64,000 nucleotides of DNA, from contig CAVVIQ010000020.1 of the NCBI GenBank assembly GCA_963748385.1, positions 186,001-250,000 of the forward strand. Reading direction: 5' to 3'. Source of the DNA: Rhodoblastus sp963748385. Its GTDB lineage: Bacteria > Pseudomonadota > Alphaproteobacteria > Rhizobiales > Beijerinckiaceae. The notes below the pieces were generated by a model. The model was not told where the DNA came from and ran no database searches. It saw only the letters and a program-made list of their open reading frames with translations. Positions 26,004 through 34,493 of this stretch are shown here, in pieces. The translations under genes and the position numbers were made by a program. Position 1 is the stretch's first letter. Every line of letters starts with the position of its first letter.

Positions 26004-26646
26004 CAAGTTGAACGAATGGCGCCGAGGCACGGCAGACGGGCTATCGGACAGCGTGATCGAGCGACTGGCCGTTTATGAAGACTTGTTGCGAAAGTGGCAG
26101 CGAAAGATCAATCTCGTCTCCGATTCGTCCGTGACCGACATCTGGAACCGACACTTTCGCGATTCGCACCAGCTGCTCAGTTACGCGGGAACATGGGTGC
26201 ACTGGGCGGATCTGGGATCGGGCGCCGGATTTCCGGGGATGGTCATCGCGCTTACGAATAACGATCCTGGCCGCCAGGTTCATCTGATCGAGTCCGACAA
26301 ACGCAAAGCGGCGTTTCTTCGAGAAGTTTCACGTGAAACATTTACAGACGCCGAAATCCATGTGGGACGGGTCGAAGCCATCCTCCCCGCACTTTGCAAC
26401 CAAATTCATTTCGACATCGTTTCCGCGCGCGGTCTCGCGCCGATGAGCGGCTTGATCCGGCTCGCGATGCCCGCTCTCCAGGCAGGCGCTCTGGGCGTTT
26501 TTTTGAAGGGGAAAGATCTCGCAAACGAATTGACCGATTTGCCCCTCTTATCTAATTTCGTCCAGAACGCAGTGGAAAGCCAAAGTGACCCCCGCGCGAA
26601 GATTGTTCTTCTTCGGCGGAGCGCGCCGAATCCGGATCCCGTTTGA
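25987..26646 (+). CDS. rsmG: 16S rRNA (guanine527-N7)-methyltransferase
   Basis: A 219-residue Rossmann methyltransferase that makes m7G527 of 16S rRNA. SAM-binding motif VHWADLGSGAGFPGMVIAL, then VHLIESDKRKAAFLREVS and the FDIVSARGLAPM catalytic region. It overlaps the end of mnmG by 17 bases and is followed by parA 10 bases later. Residues V-S-R-E-T of LREVSRETF are encoded by a parS site, a known arrangement in many rsmG genes. The start at 25987 has no clear ribosome-binding site; the overlap favours coupled translation. Confidence 0.92.
   Translation: MPAGISKLNEWRRGTADGLSDSVIERLAVYEDLLRKWQRKINLVSDSSVTDIWNRHFRDSHQLLSYAGTWVHWADLGSGAGFPGMVIALTNNDPGRQVHLIESDKRKAAFLREVSRETFTDAEIHVGRVEAILPALCNQIHFDIVSARGLAPMSGLIRLAMPALQAGALGVFLKGKDLANELTDLPLLSNFVQNAVESQSDPRAKIVLLRRSAPNPDPV
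26325..26340. promoter_or_regulatory. parS: parS centromere site 2, inside rsmG
   Basis: AGTTTCACGTGAAACA matches the 16-base parS consensus at 15 positions (first base A instead of T), with a perfect 14-base palindromic core GTTTCACGTGAAAC at 26326-26339. It is in frame with rsmG, encoding V-S-R-E-T, so the coding sequence tolerates the binding site. It lies 3.6 kb from site 1 and about 300 bases before parA. Confidence 0.9.
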
Positions 26647-26656
26647 GGGTGTCGTC

Positions 26657-27475
26657 ATGAGCAATTTCGACCAAGTGCGCGTGCTGGTACTGGCAAACCA
26701 GAAGGGCGGGGTTGGTAAGACAACCACTGCGATTAACCTCGGCACCGCCCTCGCGGCAATTGGCGAGACAGTTCTGCTCATCGATTTGGACCCCCAAGGC
26801 AACGCCTCGACCGGATTGGGCATCGATAGGAAGCGGCGAGAGGTTTCTACATTTCACGTCATGATGGGCGAACGTTCGCTCGACGCCGCTATCCAACCAA
26901 CTTCCGTTCCACGTCTTTTCATTGCGCCTTCCACACTTGATCTTCTTGGGGTCGAGCTAGCGATAGCCCACGAAAAAGAGCGCAATTTCCGCCTAAAAAA
27001 TTCGATTCAGCATTTAATCGACCGCGGAGCGGTCGTCCATCGGGAAAGGATCACTTACGTCTTGATCGATTGTCCGCCGTCACTGAATTTGCTGACCATT
27101 AATGCTCTTGCAGCGGCGGACAGCGTCCTCGTCCCGTTGCAGTGCGAGTTCTTCGCGCTAGAAGGGCTTTCGCAACTCTTGTCAACCGTTGAGCAAGTCA
27201 AAAAGAGCCTTAATCCAAGACTAGAGATTCATGGCATTGTCTTGACCATGTACGATTCTCGCAACAACCTCGCTTCGCAAGTCGTTGCCGATGTACGCGC
27301 GTTCCTTGGCGACAAGGTCTACGAAACGGTCATCCCGCGGAATGTCCGTGTTTCGGAGGCGCCTTCGTATGGCAAACCCGTCTTGCTTTATGATCTTAAG
27401 TGCAACGGATCGCAGGCCTATCTAAAATTGGCCTCTGAAGTTATTCAGCGTGAAAGGACCCTTCGGGCGGCCTAA
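26657..27475 (+). CDS. parA: Chromosome partition ATPase ParA
   Basis: A 272-residue deviant-Walker ATPase that pulls ParB-parS complexes along the nucleoid to segregate new origins. Motifs: KGGVGKTTTAINL (with signature Lys), DLDPQGNASTGLG, and IDCPPSLNLLTINAL. The ATG at 26657 has GAGGG 8 bases upstream and gives the usual MSNFDQVRVLVLANQ beginning; upstream frame belongs to rsmG sequence. The parAB pair plus two parS sites within 5 kb shows that this is the chromosomal partition locus. Confidence 0.95.
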   Translation: MSNFDQVRVLVLANQKGGVGKTTTAINLGTALAAIGETVLLIDLDPQGNASTGLGIDRKRREVSTFHVMMGERSLDAAIQPTSVPRLFIAPSTLDLLGVELAIAHEKERNFRLKNSIQHLIDRGAVVHRERITYVLIDCPPSLNLLTINALAAADSVLVPLQCEFFALEGLSQLLSTVEQVKKSLNPRLEIHGIVLTMYDSRNNLASQVVADVRAFLGDKVYETVIPRNVRVSEAPSYGKPVLLYDLKCNGSQAYLKLASEVIQRERTLRAA

Positions 27476-27558
27476 CCTTACAATTGCAATCGCGTTCCGT
27501 CTGGATGGATCGTGGTTGTCACCAGCCGCTCTTCGTACAAATCGAGGGTAATGGTTCG

Positions 27559-28422
27559 ATGGCCGAAGAAACTAAATCTCGTTTGGGCCGCGGCCTTGCC
27601 GCCCTGATTGGCGATGCCGGCGGGTTAGAACCTGACCCTGGTGAACGCAGGCCCTCAAAGGCGGCAATCGAATTTTTGCGCCCTAATCCCCGTAACCCTC
27701 GACAATCATTTCGGGACGATGACCTTCGTGAACTCGCGGACTCCATCCGTGAGCGCGGCATCGTTCAACCTATTATCGTTCGCGAGATATCGGGCCTCAC
27801 CAACGTTTACGAGATCATAGCGGGCGAGCGACGCTGGCGCGCCGCCCAAATCGCCGGACTGCATGAAGTTCCGATTCTCGTCATCGAGGCCAATGATCAG
27901 CAGTCTCTCGAATTGGCGATTATCGAAAATGTTCAACGCGCAGATCTCAATGCGATTGAAGAAGCGCATGGCTATCAACGCCTGATGAATGAGTTCCGCT
28001 ATAATCAGCAAGAACTGGCTAAAACGATCGGAAAGAGCAGGAGTCAGATTACCAACACTTTGCGGTTACTCAAGCTGCCCGAGCCGGTCAAACAATTCGT
28101 CGTCGACGGCAGCATTTCGGCAGGGCACGCGCGCGCCCTGTTGTCGATGTCCGATCCTTTGACAATGGCAAAGCGCATTATCGATGAAGATTTGTCCGTT
28201 CGCGAAATTGAACGATTGACCCACCTTGATAACGCCGATGCTGAGAAGATGTCGCGTCCCGTCAAGGAGAGAGATGCCGACACCCTCGCGCTAGAGAAAT
28301 TATTAAGCGATTTGCTAGGGCTTAGCGTCAAAATTAACCATAAAAACGAATCCGGCGATGTCAGGATTAAATATCAATCGATGGAACAATTGGATTCTCT
28401 ATGTAAACGCCTGCAGGGATAA
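27559..28422 (+). CDS. parB: Chromosome partition protein ParB
   Basis: A 287-residue CTP-dependent DNA clamp that loads at parS. N-terminal RLGRGLAALIGD (ParA-interacting peptide), the CTP-binding Box I/II region (FLRPNPRNPRQSF, then IAGERRWRAAQIAG), the helix-turn-helix (ELAKTIGKSRSQITNTLRLL) and the C-terminal dimerisation domain (SVKINHKNESGDVRIKYQS) are all present. The ATG at 27559 starts at the family N-terminus; an in-frame open stretch upstream to 27484 is ignored. Follows parA by 83 bases. The end of the gene is notably AT-rich. Confidence 0.95.
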   Translation: MAEETKSRLGRGLAALIGDAGGLEPDPGERRPSKAAIEFLRPNPRNPRQSFRDDDLRELADSIRERGIVQPIIVREISGLTNVYEIIAGERRWRAAQIAGLHEVPILVIEANDQQSLELAIIENVQRADLNAIEEAHGYQRLMNEFRYNQQELAKTIGKSRSQITNTLRLLKLPEPVKQFVVDGSISAGHARALLSMSDPLTMAKRIIDEDLSVREIERLTHLDNADAEKMSRPVKERDADTLALEKLLSDLLGLSVKINHKNESGDVRIKYQSMEQLDSLCKRLQG

Positions 28423-28453
28423 GTTAACAGTCAGTCCAGAACAGGTTCCATTG

Positions 28454-29485
28454 CTATACGCGCTTGTGGTTGGAGGTCTTCGACCACACAATCAACGCGC
28501 GAGATACTTTCACCTCTGCTAACAGATTGTTCCGACGTGTTTCTCGGATGAGGTCATAAACGTCTTTGACCATTTCAGTCCTATCGGTCGAACTGTCCAT
28601 TATGACACGATCTGATAACGCCTGCCCGTTTTTGAAAGTATTCAACGACCTGAGCAGGCCCCGGAGGACGCCGTCTCGGTTGATGCCCGCGGCAATTTGC
28701 GCGCGAGCCAGGTGAATCGCGAGCATATATCGTGGCAAGTTACTCAAAATCGCATTTGAGTCGGACGTACGCGTCGCTGTGACGGTTGAGGCTTCGACTG
28801 TGGAGTCTACGTTTCCTAAAAGGCACTCCAGGATGATATCCCCGCCATACAAGGAGCACGAACTCGCAAGAAGGTCGGATACATCTTGTGAAGTGATCGC
28901 GCGCTGGCAATTCGCATAAAGACATAGCTTTTCGATTTCCGTCCGACTTATCAATCGATCTTCGCCCAGGATATTAAGAAGCATATCGACTGCGTCGGCT
29001 TCGATCGATGCGCCAGACGATGATATTTGTAGCTCGATCAATCGCCTTAAATCTTTGGATTGGTCGGAATAGCACTCAATTGCGGCCGCGGCGCTTTGAG
29101 ACTCGAACCATTTCCGAAGCGGAGCTGCGGACCTGAGGGGCCCAGCCTCGACAACGATTCGCGCTTCAAAAGGCGCGCTTTTCAGCGCGAGCTCGAGAGC
29201 CGGCACAAGATTTCCTGCGCCTAATGAAATGCGGATTGAGGCGGGTCTCAGATCGAAAAGCCCAAGCGAATGAATCTCGTCCAACAGGAGAGAGGGATCG
29301 GATACGATCGCCTCCCCGGAAAAGTTTCGCATCCGCCGCGAAGCGCCCCCGCTCTCCGCCCGAAGGAGTGTGCGCGCCCGTTCGGAGATCAAGCCGGCGT
29401 CGGTTCCGAATACGAGGAATAAATAGTGAGACGGGTGTGGCCTTTGGACATATTCATCCGCATGGCGATGAGTGATGGTCACCAT
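28454..29485 (-). CDS. holA: DNA polymerase III subunit delta
   Basis: A 343-residue clamp-loader subunit that opens the beta clamp. It shows the HolA pattern of an N-terminal Rossmann-like domain (LFLVFGTDAGLISERARTLL), a middle domain (DIILECLLGNVDSTVEA) and a helical collar with LPRYMLAIHLARAQIA. Sequence conservation in this family is low, so the call also rests on position: lptE-holA follow leuS and face parB, the usual rhizobial arrangement. Its start overlaps the lptE stop by one base (TGATG). It is convergent with parB across 31 bases. Confidence 0.85.
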   Translation of the reverse strand: MVTITHRHADEYVQRPHPSHYLFLVFGTDAGLISERARTLLRAESGGASRRMRNFSGEAIVSDPSLLLDEIHSLGLFDLRPASIRISLGAGNLVPALELALKSAPFEARIVVEAGPLRSAAPLRKWFESQSAAAAIECYSDQSKDLRRLIELQISSSGASIEADAVDMLLNILGEDRLISRTEIEKLCLYANCQRAITSQDVSDLLASSCSLYGGDIILECLLGNVDSTVEASTVTATRTSDSNAILSNLPRYMLAIHLARAQIAAGINRDGVLRGLLRSLNTFKNGQALSDRVIMDSSTDRTEMVKDVYDLIRETRRNNLLAEVKVSRALIVWSKTSNHKRV

Positions 29486-30009
29486 CAGCCGTGTCGGTTC
29501 CTCAAGGCGACCGCGATCCGAGTGCGAATCAGCTCGGCTAGGGTCTCGGCGTTGCGTATTTCCGCGTCCCGCGCAGCGCGAACATTTGACAATCGTTGCG
29601 AAGAACGATCGTAAACGACCAACTGGCTAACGGTCCCGCTTGTGACTGGTTGAGAATCGCCTGCGATCGGATAGAGTTTGTAATCGGCGTCGACAAAGAC
29701 GCTGCCAGCTTGAGCCCCCCCAGTCACGGAATTAACGATCGGGGTGGAAAGGCGTTCGCGAACCGAGACGACAAGCCGATATTTTGGCGTCGGAGTCGAT
29801 CCGGTTCCATTAAGCGCGAAGATCAAATCGTTGGCGAGGTAGTGCCCGATCCTGTCTGGAATCGGTTCAACTTTTATTTGGCGCAAGTCCTCGGCGACGG
29901 AACCGCCTCCAAGCCGTGGGCCATAAAGCGGTTCGACGCAGCCCGAGAGGCTGATTGAGGTCATTATGCCCAAACCCAAGATCCGTAAACGGACCGAAGT
30001 AAAGAGCAT
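29485..30009 (-). CDS. lptE: LPS-assembly lipoprotein LptE
   Basis: A 174-residue outer-membrane lipoprotein that plugs LptD and helps place lipopolysaccharide in the outer leaflet. A lipobox is visible (ISLSGCVEPLYGP, Cys about residue 24) after a short hydrophobic signal. The rest has the LptE pattern of alternating strands (YRLVVSVRERLSTPIV, YKLYPIAGDS) and a final helix (AETLAELIRTRIAVAL). The ATG at 30009 has AAAGGGA upstream and starts 10 bases after the leuS stop; longer in-frame versions would lie inside leuS. Coupled to holA by TGATG. Confidence 0.85.
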   Translation of the reverse strand: MLFTSVRLRILGLGIMTSISLSGCVEPLYGPRLGGGSVAEDLRQIKVEPIPDRIGHYLANDLIFALNGTGSTPTPKYRLVVSVRERLSTPIVNSVTGGAQAGSVFVDADYKLYPIAGDSQPVTSGTVSQLVVYDRSSQRLSNVRAARDAEIRNAETLAELIRTRIAVALRNRHG

Positions 30010-30019
30010 ACCGGTCCCT

Positions 30020-32641
30020 TTAGACGACGACATTAACGATCCTTTTAGGCACGATGACAATCTTCCGCGGCTTTCTTCCGTCCAGGGCGCGCTTGACAGC
30101 GTCCAGATCGAGCACGGCGCGTTCGATTTCCGCTGCCGTGGCGCCGCGCGCGATCTCAAGATCGCCACGCTTTTTCCCATTTACCTGGACGGGAAGTTTT
30201 AACACATCGTCGATGATGAGAGAATGATCGAATACCGGCCACGGCGCCTCGGCGACTAGCGTCGACGCGCCGAGCGCAGCCCAGCATTCCTCGCCAAGGT
30301 GGGGCATGATCGGCGCAAAAAGCTGGACGAGAATTTTTCCAGCCTCGCGAAAAGCCGACCTGATGTCGGCCCCAGCCCCCGCCTGATCAACGCCAGCAAA
30401 CAGCGCCGTCAGTTCGTTGGTCAATTCGTAGATCTGCGCGACGCACCGATTAAAGCGCAATCGGGCGATATCCGCGTCGACTTTCGCCAAAGCGCCATGA
30501 GCAACTTTGCGAATGCTGTTGGCAAAATCGCCAAAATCGGATGCAGGTTTGCTGTTGGATGTAAAATCCGCGATGTCGCCGATCAGCCGCCACAGTTTTT
30601 GAACGAATCTCGCCGCGCCCTGAATTCCTTCTTCAGTCCAGATCACATCCCGCTCGGGTGGCGAATCCGAAAGCATGAACCAACGCGCAGTATCCGCGCC
30701 AAAGCTTCCAATAATATCATCCGGATCAATCGTGTTTCGCTTAGATTTCGACATTTTCTCGATGGGTCCGATTTCAACCCTAGAGTTATCTTTCAATGAA
30801 AAGACTCGGCGCGGACTTATCGTGTCATCGACATGAATTTCCGTGGGCGAGAGCCAGGATCCATCTTCAGAACGATACGTTTCGTGCACGACCATTCCCT
30901 GAGTGAACAATCCCAAGAAAGGTTCTTTGAGGCCCAGATGCCCAGTCTCCTTCATCGCACGTGTGAAAAAGCGCGAATAAAGCAGGTGAAGAATCGCATG
31001 TTCGATTCCACCGATATATTGATCGACCGGTAGCCAGCGGTCGACAACCGATCGCGTCGTGGGGGCGTTCCGGTTGGTTGGGTCGGTGAAACGTGCGAAA
31101 TACCACGACGAATCGACAAAAGTATCCATCGTGTCCGTTTCGCGTTGGGCCGCGCGTCCGCACTTCGGACATTCGACATTCTTCCAAATTGGGTGCCGCT
31201 CCAGAGGATTCCCCGGCGCGTCGAAAGTAACATCCGCCGGCAGGGTGATCGGGAGGCTTTCGCGTGGGGCAGGAACCACGCCGCACTTGTCGCAATGAAT
31301 GACAGGAATCGGGCAACCCCAGTAGCGTTGGCGCGAAACACCCCAATCCCTCAGCTTGAAGTTGACTTTCCTCTCCGCGCATGGCCGCCCAAGGAGGATT
31401 TCCCGTTCAAGACGTTGGACGACCTCGTTCTGAGCCTCATTAGGCGTCATGCCATTGAGGAAGCGCGAATTGATCATCCGCCCATCGCCCTCATACGCAG
31501 CACCGTCAAGCTTAAACACCGATTCAGAAACACCTTCAGGACACACGACAATATCGTAACCGAGATCATAAGCCTTCGCGAAGTCAAAATCGCGCTGATC
31601 ATGTGCAGGACAGCCGAAAATCGCACCAGTGCCGTAATCCATAAGGACGAAGTTCGCCACAAATACAGGCAGTTTCCTACCGCGATCGAACGGATGAGGA
31701 ACTTCCAAACCCGTATTGAATCCTTTCTTCTCCGCAGTTTCAAGCGCGGCGACGGAGGTTCCCACGCGATGACATTCGTCTATGAAATGTTGCAACTCGG
31801 GCTTATCCATCGCCAGCCGGCCAGCCAGCGGATGGTCAGCCGAAATCGCAATGAACTTGGCCCCGAATATCGTATCCGGTCGCGTCGTATACACCGTGAT
31901 TTCCTCTGCCGGAGCTGGCTGCTCCACCGCAAAACGGACGACGGCTCCTTCGGACCGGCCGATCCAGTTTTTTTGCATCAGCCGCACTTTTTCGGGCCAC
32001 CGATCCAGGGAGTCCAAGGATTCCAGGAGATCTTCGGCGAAATCAGCGATCTTGAAAAACCATTGGGTAAGTTCGCGTTGTTCGACGAGCGCATTAGATC
32101 GCCAACCCCGGCCGTCGATCACCTGTTCGTTGGCTAGAACAGTCTGATCAACTGGATCCCAGTTTACCTTAGATTTCCTGCGATATGCGAGCCCTTTCTC
32201 CAGCATATCAAGAAACATTGTCTGCTGATGCTTGTAATAACTTGGATCGCAGGTCGCGATTTCGCGAGACCAATCGATGGAGAGGCCAATGCTCTGCAAC
32301 TGCTGCCGCATTGTTGCGATGTTCTCGTAGGTCCAGCTCGCTGGATCGGAACCATTCAGTCTTGCCGCATTCTCCGCCGGCATTCCGAACGCGTCCCACC
32401 CCATCGGATGAAGGACATTAAATCCTTTCGCGCGCATGACGCGCGCAACGACGTCGCCCATCGCGTAATTTCGGACATGACCCATGTGAATCCTGCCCGA
32501 GGGGTACGGAAACATTTCAAGAACATAATATTTCGGGCGGGCGTCGTCGTTCGACGTCTCAAAAGTCTTTTGTTCCTGCCAAATTTTTTGCCATTTTGGC
32601 TCGACTTCCCGGGCGTTGTAACGTTCAGAACGATCAGTCAT
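30020..32641 (-). CDS. leuS: Leucyl-tRNA synthetase
   Basis: An 873-residue class I aminoacyl-tRNA synthetase. HIGH-type motif in MFPYPSGRIHMGHVRN, KMSKS motif in EKMSKSKRNTIDPDD, the editing domain with the TTRPDTIFGA signature, and the zinc-type Cys cluster (CDKCGVVP, CPKCGR). Length is normal for the family. It starts a minus-strand operon leuS-lptE-holA and is divergent from yggS across about 175 bases, which must contain both promoters. Confidence 0.97.
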   Translation of the reverse strand: MTDRSERYNAREVEPKWQKIWQEQKTFETSNDDARPKYYVLEMFPYPSGRIHMGHVRNYAMGDVVARVMRAKGFNVLHPMGWDAFGMPAENAARLNGSDPASWTYENIATMRQQLQSIGLSIDWSREIATCDPSYYKHQQTMFLDMLEKGLAYRRKSKVNWDPVDQTVLANEQVIDGRGWRSNALVEQRELTQWFFKIADFAEDLLESLDSLDRWPEKVRLMQKNWIGRSEGAVVRFAVEQPAPAEEITVYTTRPDTIFGAKFIAISADHPLAGRLAMDKPELQHFIDECHRVGTSVAALETAEKKGFNTGLEVPHPFDRGRKLPVFVANFVLMDYGTGAIFGCPAHDQRDFDFAKAYDLGYDIVVCPEGVSESVFKLDGAAYEGDGRMINSRFLNGMTPNEAQNEVVQRLEREILLGRPCAERKVNFKLRDWGVSRQRYWGCPIPVIHCDKCGVVPAPRESLPITLPADVTFDAPGNPLERHPIWKNVECPKCGRAAQRETDTMDTFVDSSWYFARFTDPTNRNAPTTRSVVDRWLPVDQYIGGIEHAILHLLYSRFFTRAMKETGHLGLKEPFLGLFTQGMVVHETYRSEDGSWLSPTEIHVDDTISPRRVFSLKDNSRVEIGPIEKMSKSKRNTIDPDDIIGSFGADTARWFMLSDSPPERDVIWTEEGIQGAARFVQKLWRLIGDIADFTSNSKPASDFGDFANSIRKVAHGALAKVDADIARLRFNRCVAQIYELTNELTALFAGVDQAGAGADIRSAFREAGKILVQLFAPIMPHLGEECWAALGASTLVAEAPWPVFDHSLIIDDVLKLPVQVNGKKRGDLEIARGATAAEIERAVLDLDAVKRALDGRKPRKIVIVPKRIVNVVV

Positions 32642-32816
32642 AACCTTCTCGCGGAAATCTAGAATTCGGTTGCAAAGAGCATGTTTTTGCCGCGACGGTC
32701 AATCTTCCGAGATGCGGTTGAGGTCCGATCAACGTTCGGCCCAATGAACACCGCTCCTCGCGCGCGTGAGATGCTCGGTTCCGAGCCGTCTCCTGCCGGT
32801 GAATCGGTCTACAAAG

Positions 32817-33515
32817 ATGATCGAAGATAACTTTGGCACGCATGGGCTCGCCAGCGTCAGGGCCCGTCTTAACCGCGTCTGTGTCGATTCAGGCCGCCTC
32901 CCCGAATCGGTCAAGCTCGTTTGCGTCTCCAAGGGGATCCGGTTCGACGACATACTTCCGGTCCTTGACGCCGGCGAGCGCGCTTTTGGTGAGAACCGCG
33001 TTCAGGAAGCGGTTGAAAAATGGTCGGGCTCTCGCAGGCTTTACCCCGATATCGAACTGCATCTGATCGGACCACTGCAGTCCAACAAAGCGGAGGCTGC
33101 CGTCGCCTTTTTCGATATCATCCAGACGTTGGACAGGCCGAAAATAGCGCTGGCGATTTCCGCGGCCATGCGGAAAATGGGCCGTCGGCCAAAATGTTAT
33201 GTCCAGGTGAACACCGGCGAGGAGCCTCAGAAAGCGGGGGTGTTCCCACGCGACCTGGCGCGGTTCTTGGAAATCTGTAGGCAGGAAGCCGGACTCGAGA
33301 TTGCCGGCCTGATGTGCATTCCACCTGTCGATCAGCTCGCATCTCCCCATTTTGCACTACTGAAACAATTGGCTGAACAATTTGGCGTTGACGAATTATC
33401 GATGGGAATGAGCGCGGATTTTGAATTGGCGGTTCAGGTCGGGGCGACCCTGATTCGTGTCGGATCGGCGGTTTTCGGGGATCGCCGCCAACATCTTTCG
33501 CCAATGAAAATTTGA
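32817..33515 (+). CDS. YggS-family PLP homeostasis protein
   Basis: A 232-residue alanine racemase-like barrel that binds pyridoxal phosphate and controls free PLP and amino acid balance, without known catalysis. Family markers: VKLVCVSKGI with the PLP Lys, FGENRVQEAVEKW, ELHLIGPLQSNKAEAA and the SMGMSADFELAVQVGATLIRVGSAVFG end. The ATG at 32817 gives the usual N-terminus; the in-frame upstream ATG at 32766 is less likely. Divergent from leuS. Its last 82 bases overlap, on the opposite strand, the 3' end of the L,D-transpeptidase gene, an unusually long tail overlap. Confidence 0.9.
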   Translation: MIEDNFGTHGLASVRARLNRVCVDSGRLPESVKLVCVSKGIRFDDILPVLDAGERAFGENRVQEAVEKWSGSRRLYPDIELHLIGPLQSNKAEAAVAFFDIIQTLDRPKIALAISAAMRKMGRRPKCYVQVNTGEEPQKAGVFPRDLARFLEICRQEAGLEIAGLMCIPPVDQLASPHFALLKQLAEQFGVDELSMGMSADFELAVQVGATLIRVGSAVFGDRRQHLSPMKI

Positions 33516-34114
33516 GGTTGCGCCGATAAAATGGACTTCAGTTTGCGGAGGCGCGCGCGTGGAAGCGCGATGCATCCCGCCGTCGGTGAAAAATCATCAT
33601 GCGCGATATGGAGAAAAATTGCGCTGCCTCGGCCCCGAACGCGAGGGCGAAAGTTAAAATTGATGACGCCAATCAGATCATAAAGTTGATCGTCGCGCCA
33701 CATAGCTTCCGCGCTGAAGGGATAGGGGAGCCGAACGGGGTGGTTGTAAGCCGGTGAGCGAGGATCGTCGCACCATCCTGAGTTTTTCAATATCTGTCGG
33801 CAACCAACATGTGAGCCAGACAAACGATCGAATCGAGCGCGCCACTGGATGATTTTATAGTTACCCGCCGGCGTGATCGCGTCGCCTTCCATGCGCTTGA
33901 CGCCAATCCCGCTGCGGCCCACCACGCAAGGCATCGACAACGAGCCGACACGAAGGACGGCGCGCGGTGCAACAGAAGGCAAAAGCGGGAGCGAACGGAC
34001 GAATATCCGCGAATGTCGGCGCCGTCCTCGCGCTAGGAACACGTTGATTTTCTTTAGCAATTCGAACCTGGACTCAGAGCCTGACCGAAAGCTGGCTGAT
34101 CGGGATTGTCGCAT
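33434..34114 (-). CDS. L,D-transpeptidase (YkuD fold) family protein
   Basis: A 226-residue protein of the YkuD-like L,D-transpeptidase family (COG3786 type) that crosslinks or modifies peptidoglycan through a catalytic Cys. The active-site stretch is visible: IFLHIAHDDFSPTAGCIALP (His and Cys in the usual order), preceded by RLPYPFSAEAMWRDDQLYDL and DDPRSPAYNHPV. No signal peptide is obvious at the N-terminus, which is basic; a later start around residue 60 is possible. The last about 20 residues (after PQIFIG) are encoded antisense to yggS, so the original stop may have been lost. In the AT-rich block. Confidence 0.78.
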   Translation of the reverse strand: MRQSRSASFRSGSESRFELLKKINVFLARGRRRHSRIFVRSLPLLPSVAPRAVLRVGSLSMPCVVGRSGIGVKRMEGDAITPAGNYKIIQWRARFDRLSGSHVGCRQILKNSGWCDDPRSPAYNHPVRLPYPFSAEAMWRDDQLYDLIGVINFNFRPRVRGRGSAIFLHIAHDDFSPTAGCIALPRARLRKLKSILSAQPQIFIGERCWRRSPKTADPTRIRVAPT

Positions 34115-34380
34115 CTTATCCCTTCAGGTTGCGACAACTCCGATGAAATCGCCATCCGATCGCACAGGGGTAGCCGCAAGAAGTGTACTCATGTCCTGCG
34201 TTTGTAAATAGCTCAGTCTGGGCCCAAAATTTCCTTTTTTTGTGTGAACGTTCTTTCGACTCGGCGTCAGAATGCCGCTCATCGAATTCGTCAATTCCAA
34301 CGAACCTGGCCGGCTGCTTCACGCCGCGAGCCATTTAAGATTAGGACATGAGTGAATGACTTCGGACAGCCCTAGCCAAA

Positions 34381-34456
34381 TGGTGCCGCAAGAGGGAATC
34401 GAACCCCCGACCCCATCATTACGAATGACGTGCTCTACCAGCTGAGCTATTGCGGC
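34381..34456 (-). tRNA. tRNA-Thr (anticodon CGT)
   Basis: Read on the minus strand, the 76-base sequence folds as a full cloverleaf: acceptor GCCGCAA / TTGCGGC, D arm GCTC-AGCTGGTA-GAGC, anticodon stem CGTCA / TGATG around loop TTCGTAA (anticodon CGT, decoding ACG), T arm with TTCGATT loop, and an encoded CCA end. It lies between the L,D-transpeptidase gene and trmD, at the right edge of the AT-rich block. Confidence 0.96.
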
Positions 34457-34493
34457 GGAAAGGCTGCTCCTCATAGCAGATTGCGAGGCGTGA

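Noticed and set aside
34205..34222. AATAGCTCAG match to part of tRNA-Thr on the opposite strand
   Set aside because: Only 10 bases long, no other tRNA parts; chance is likely, so I do not call an attachment-site remnant.
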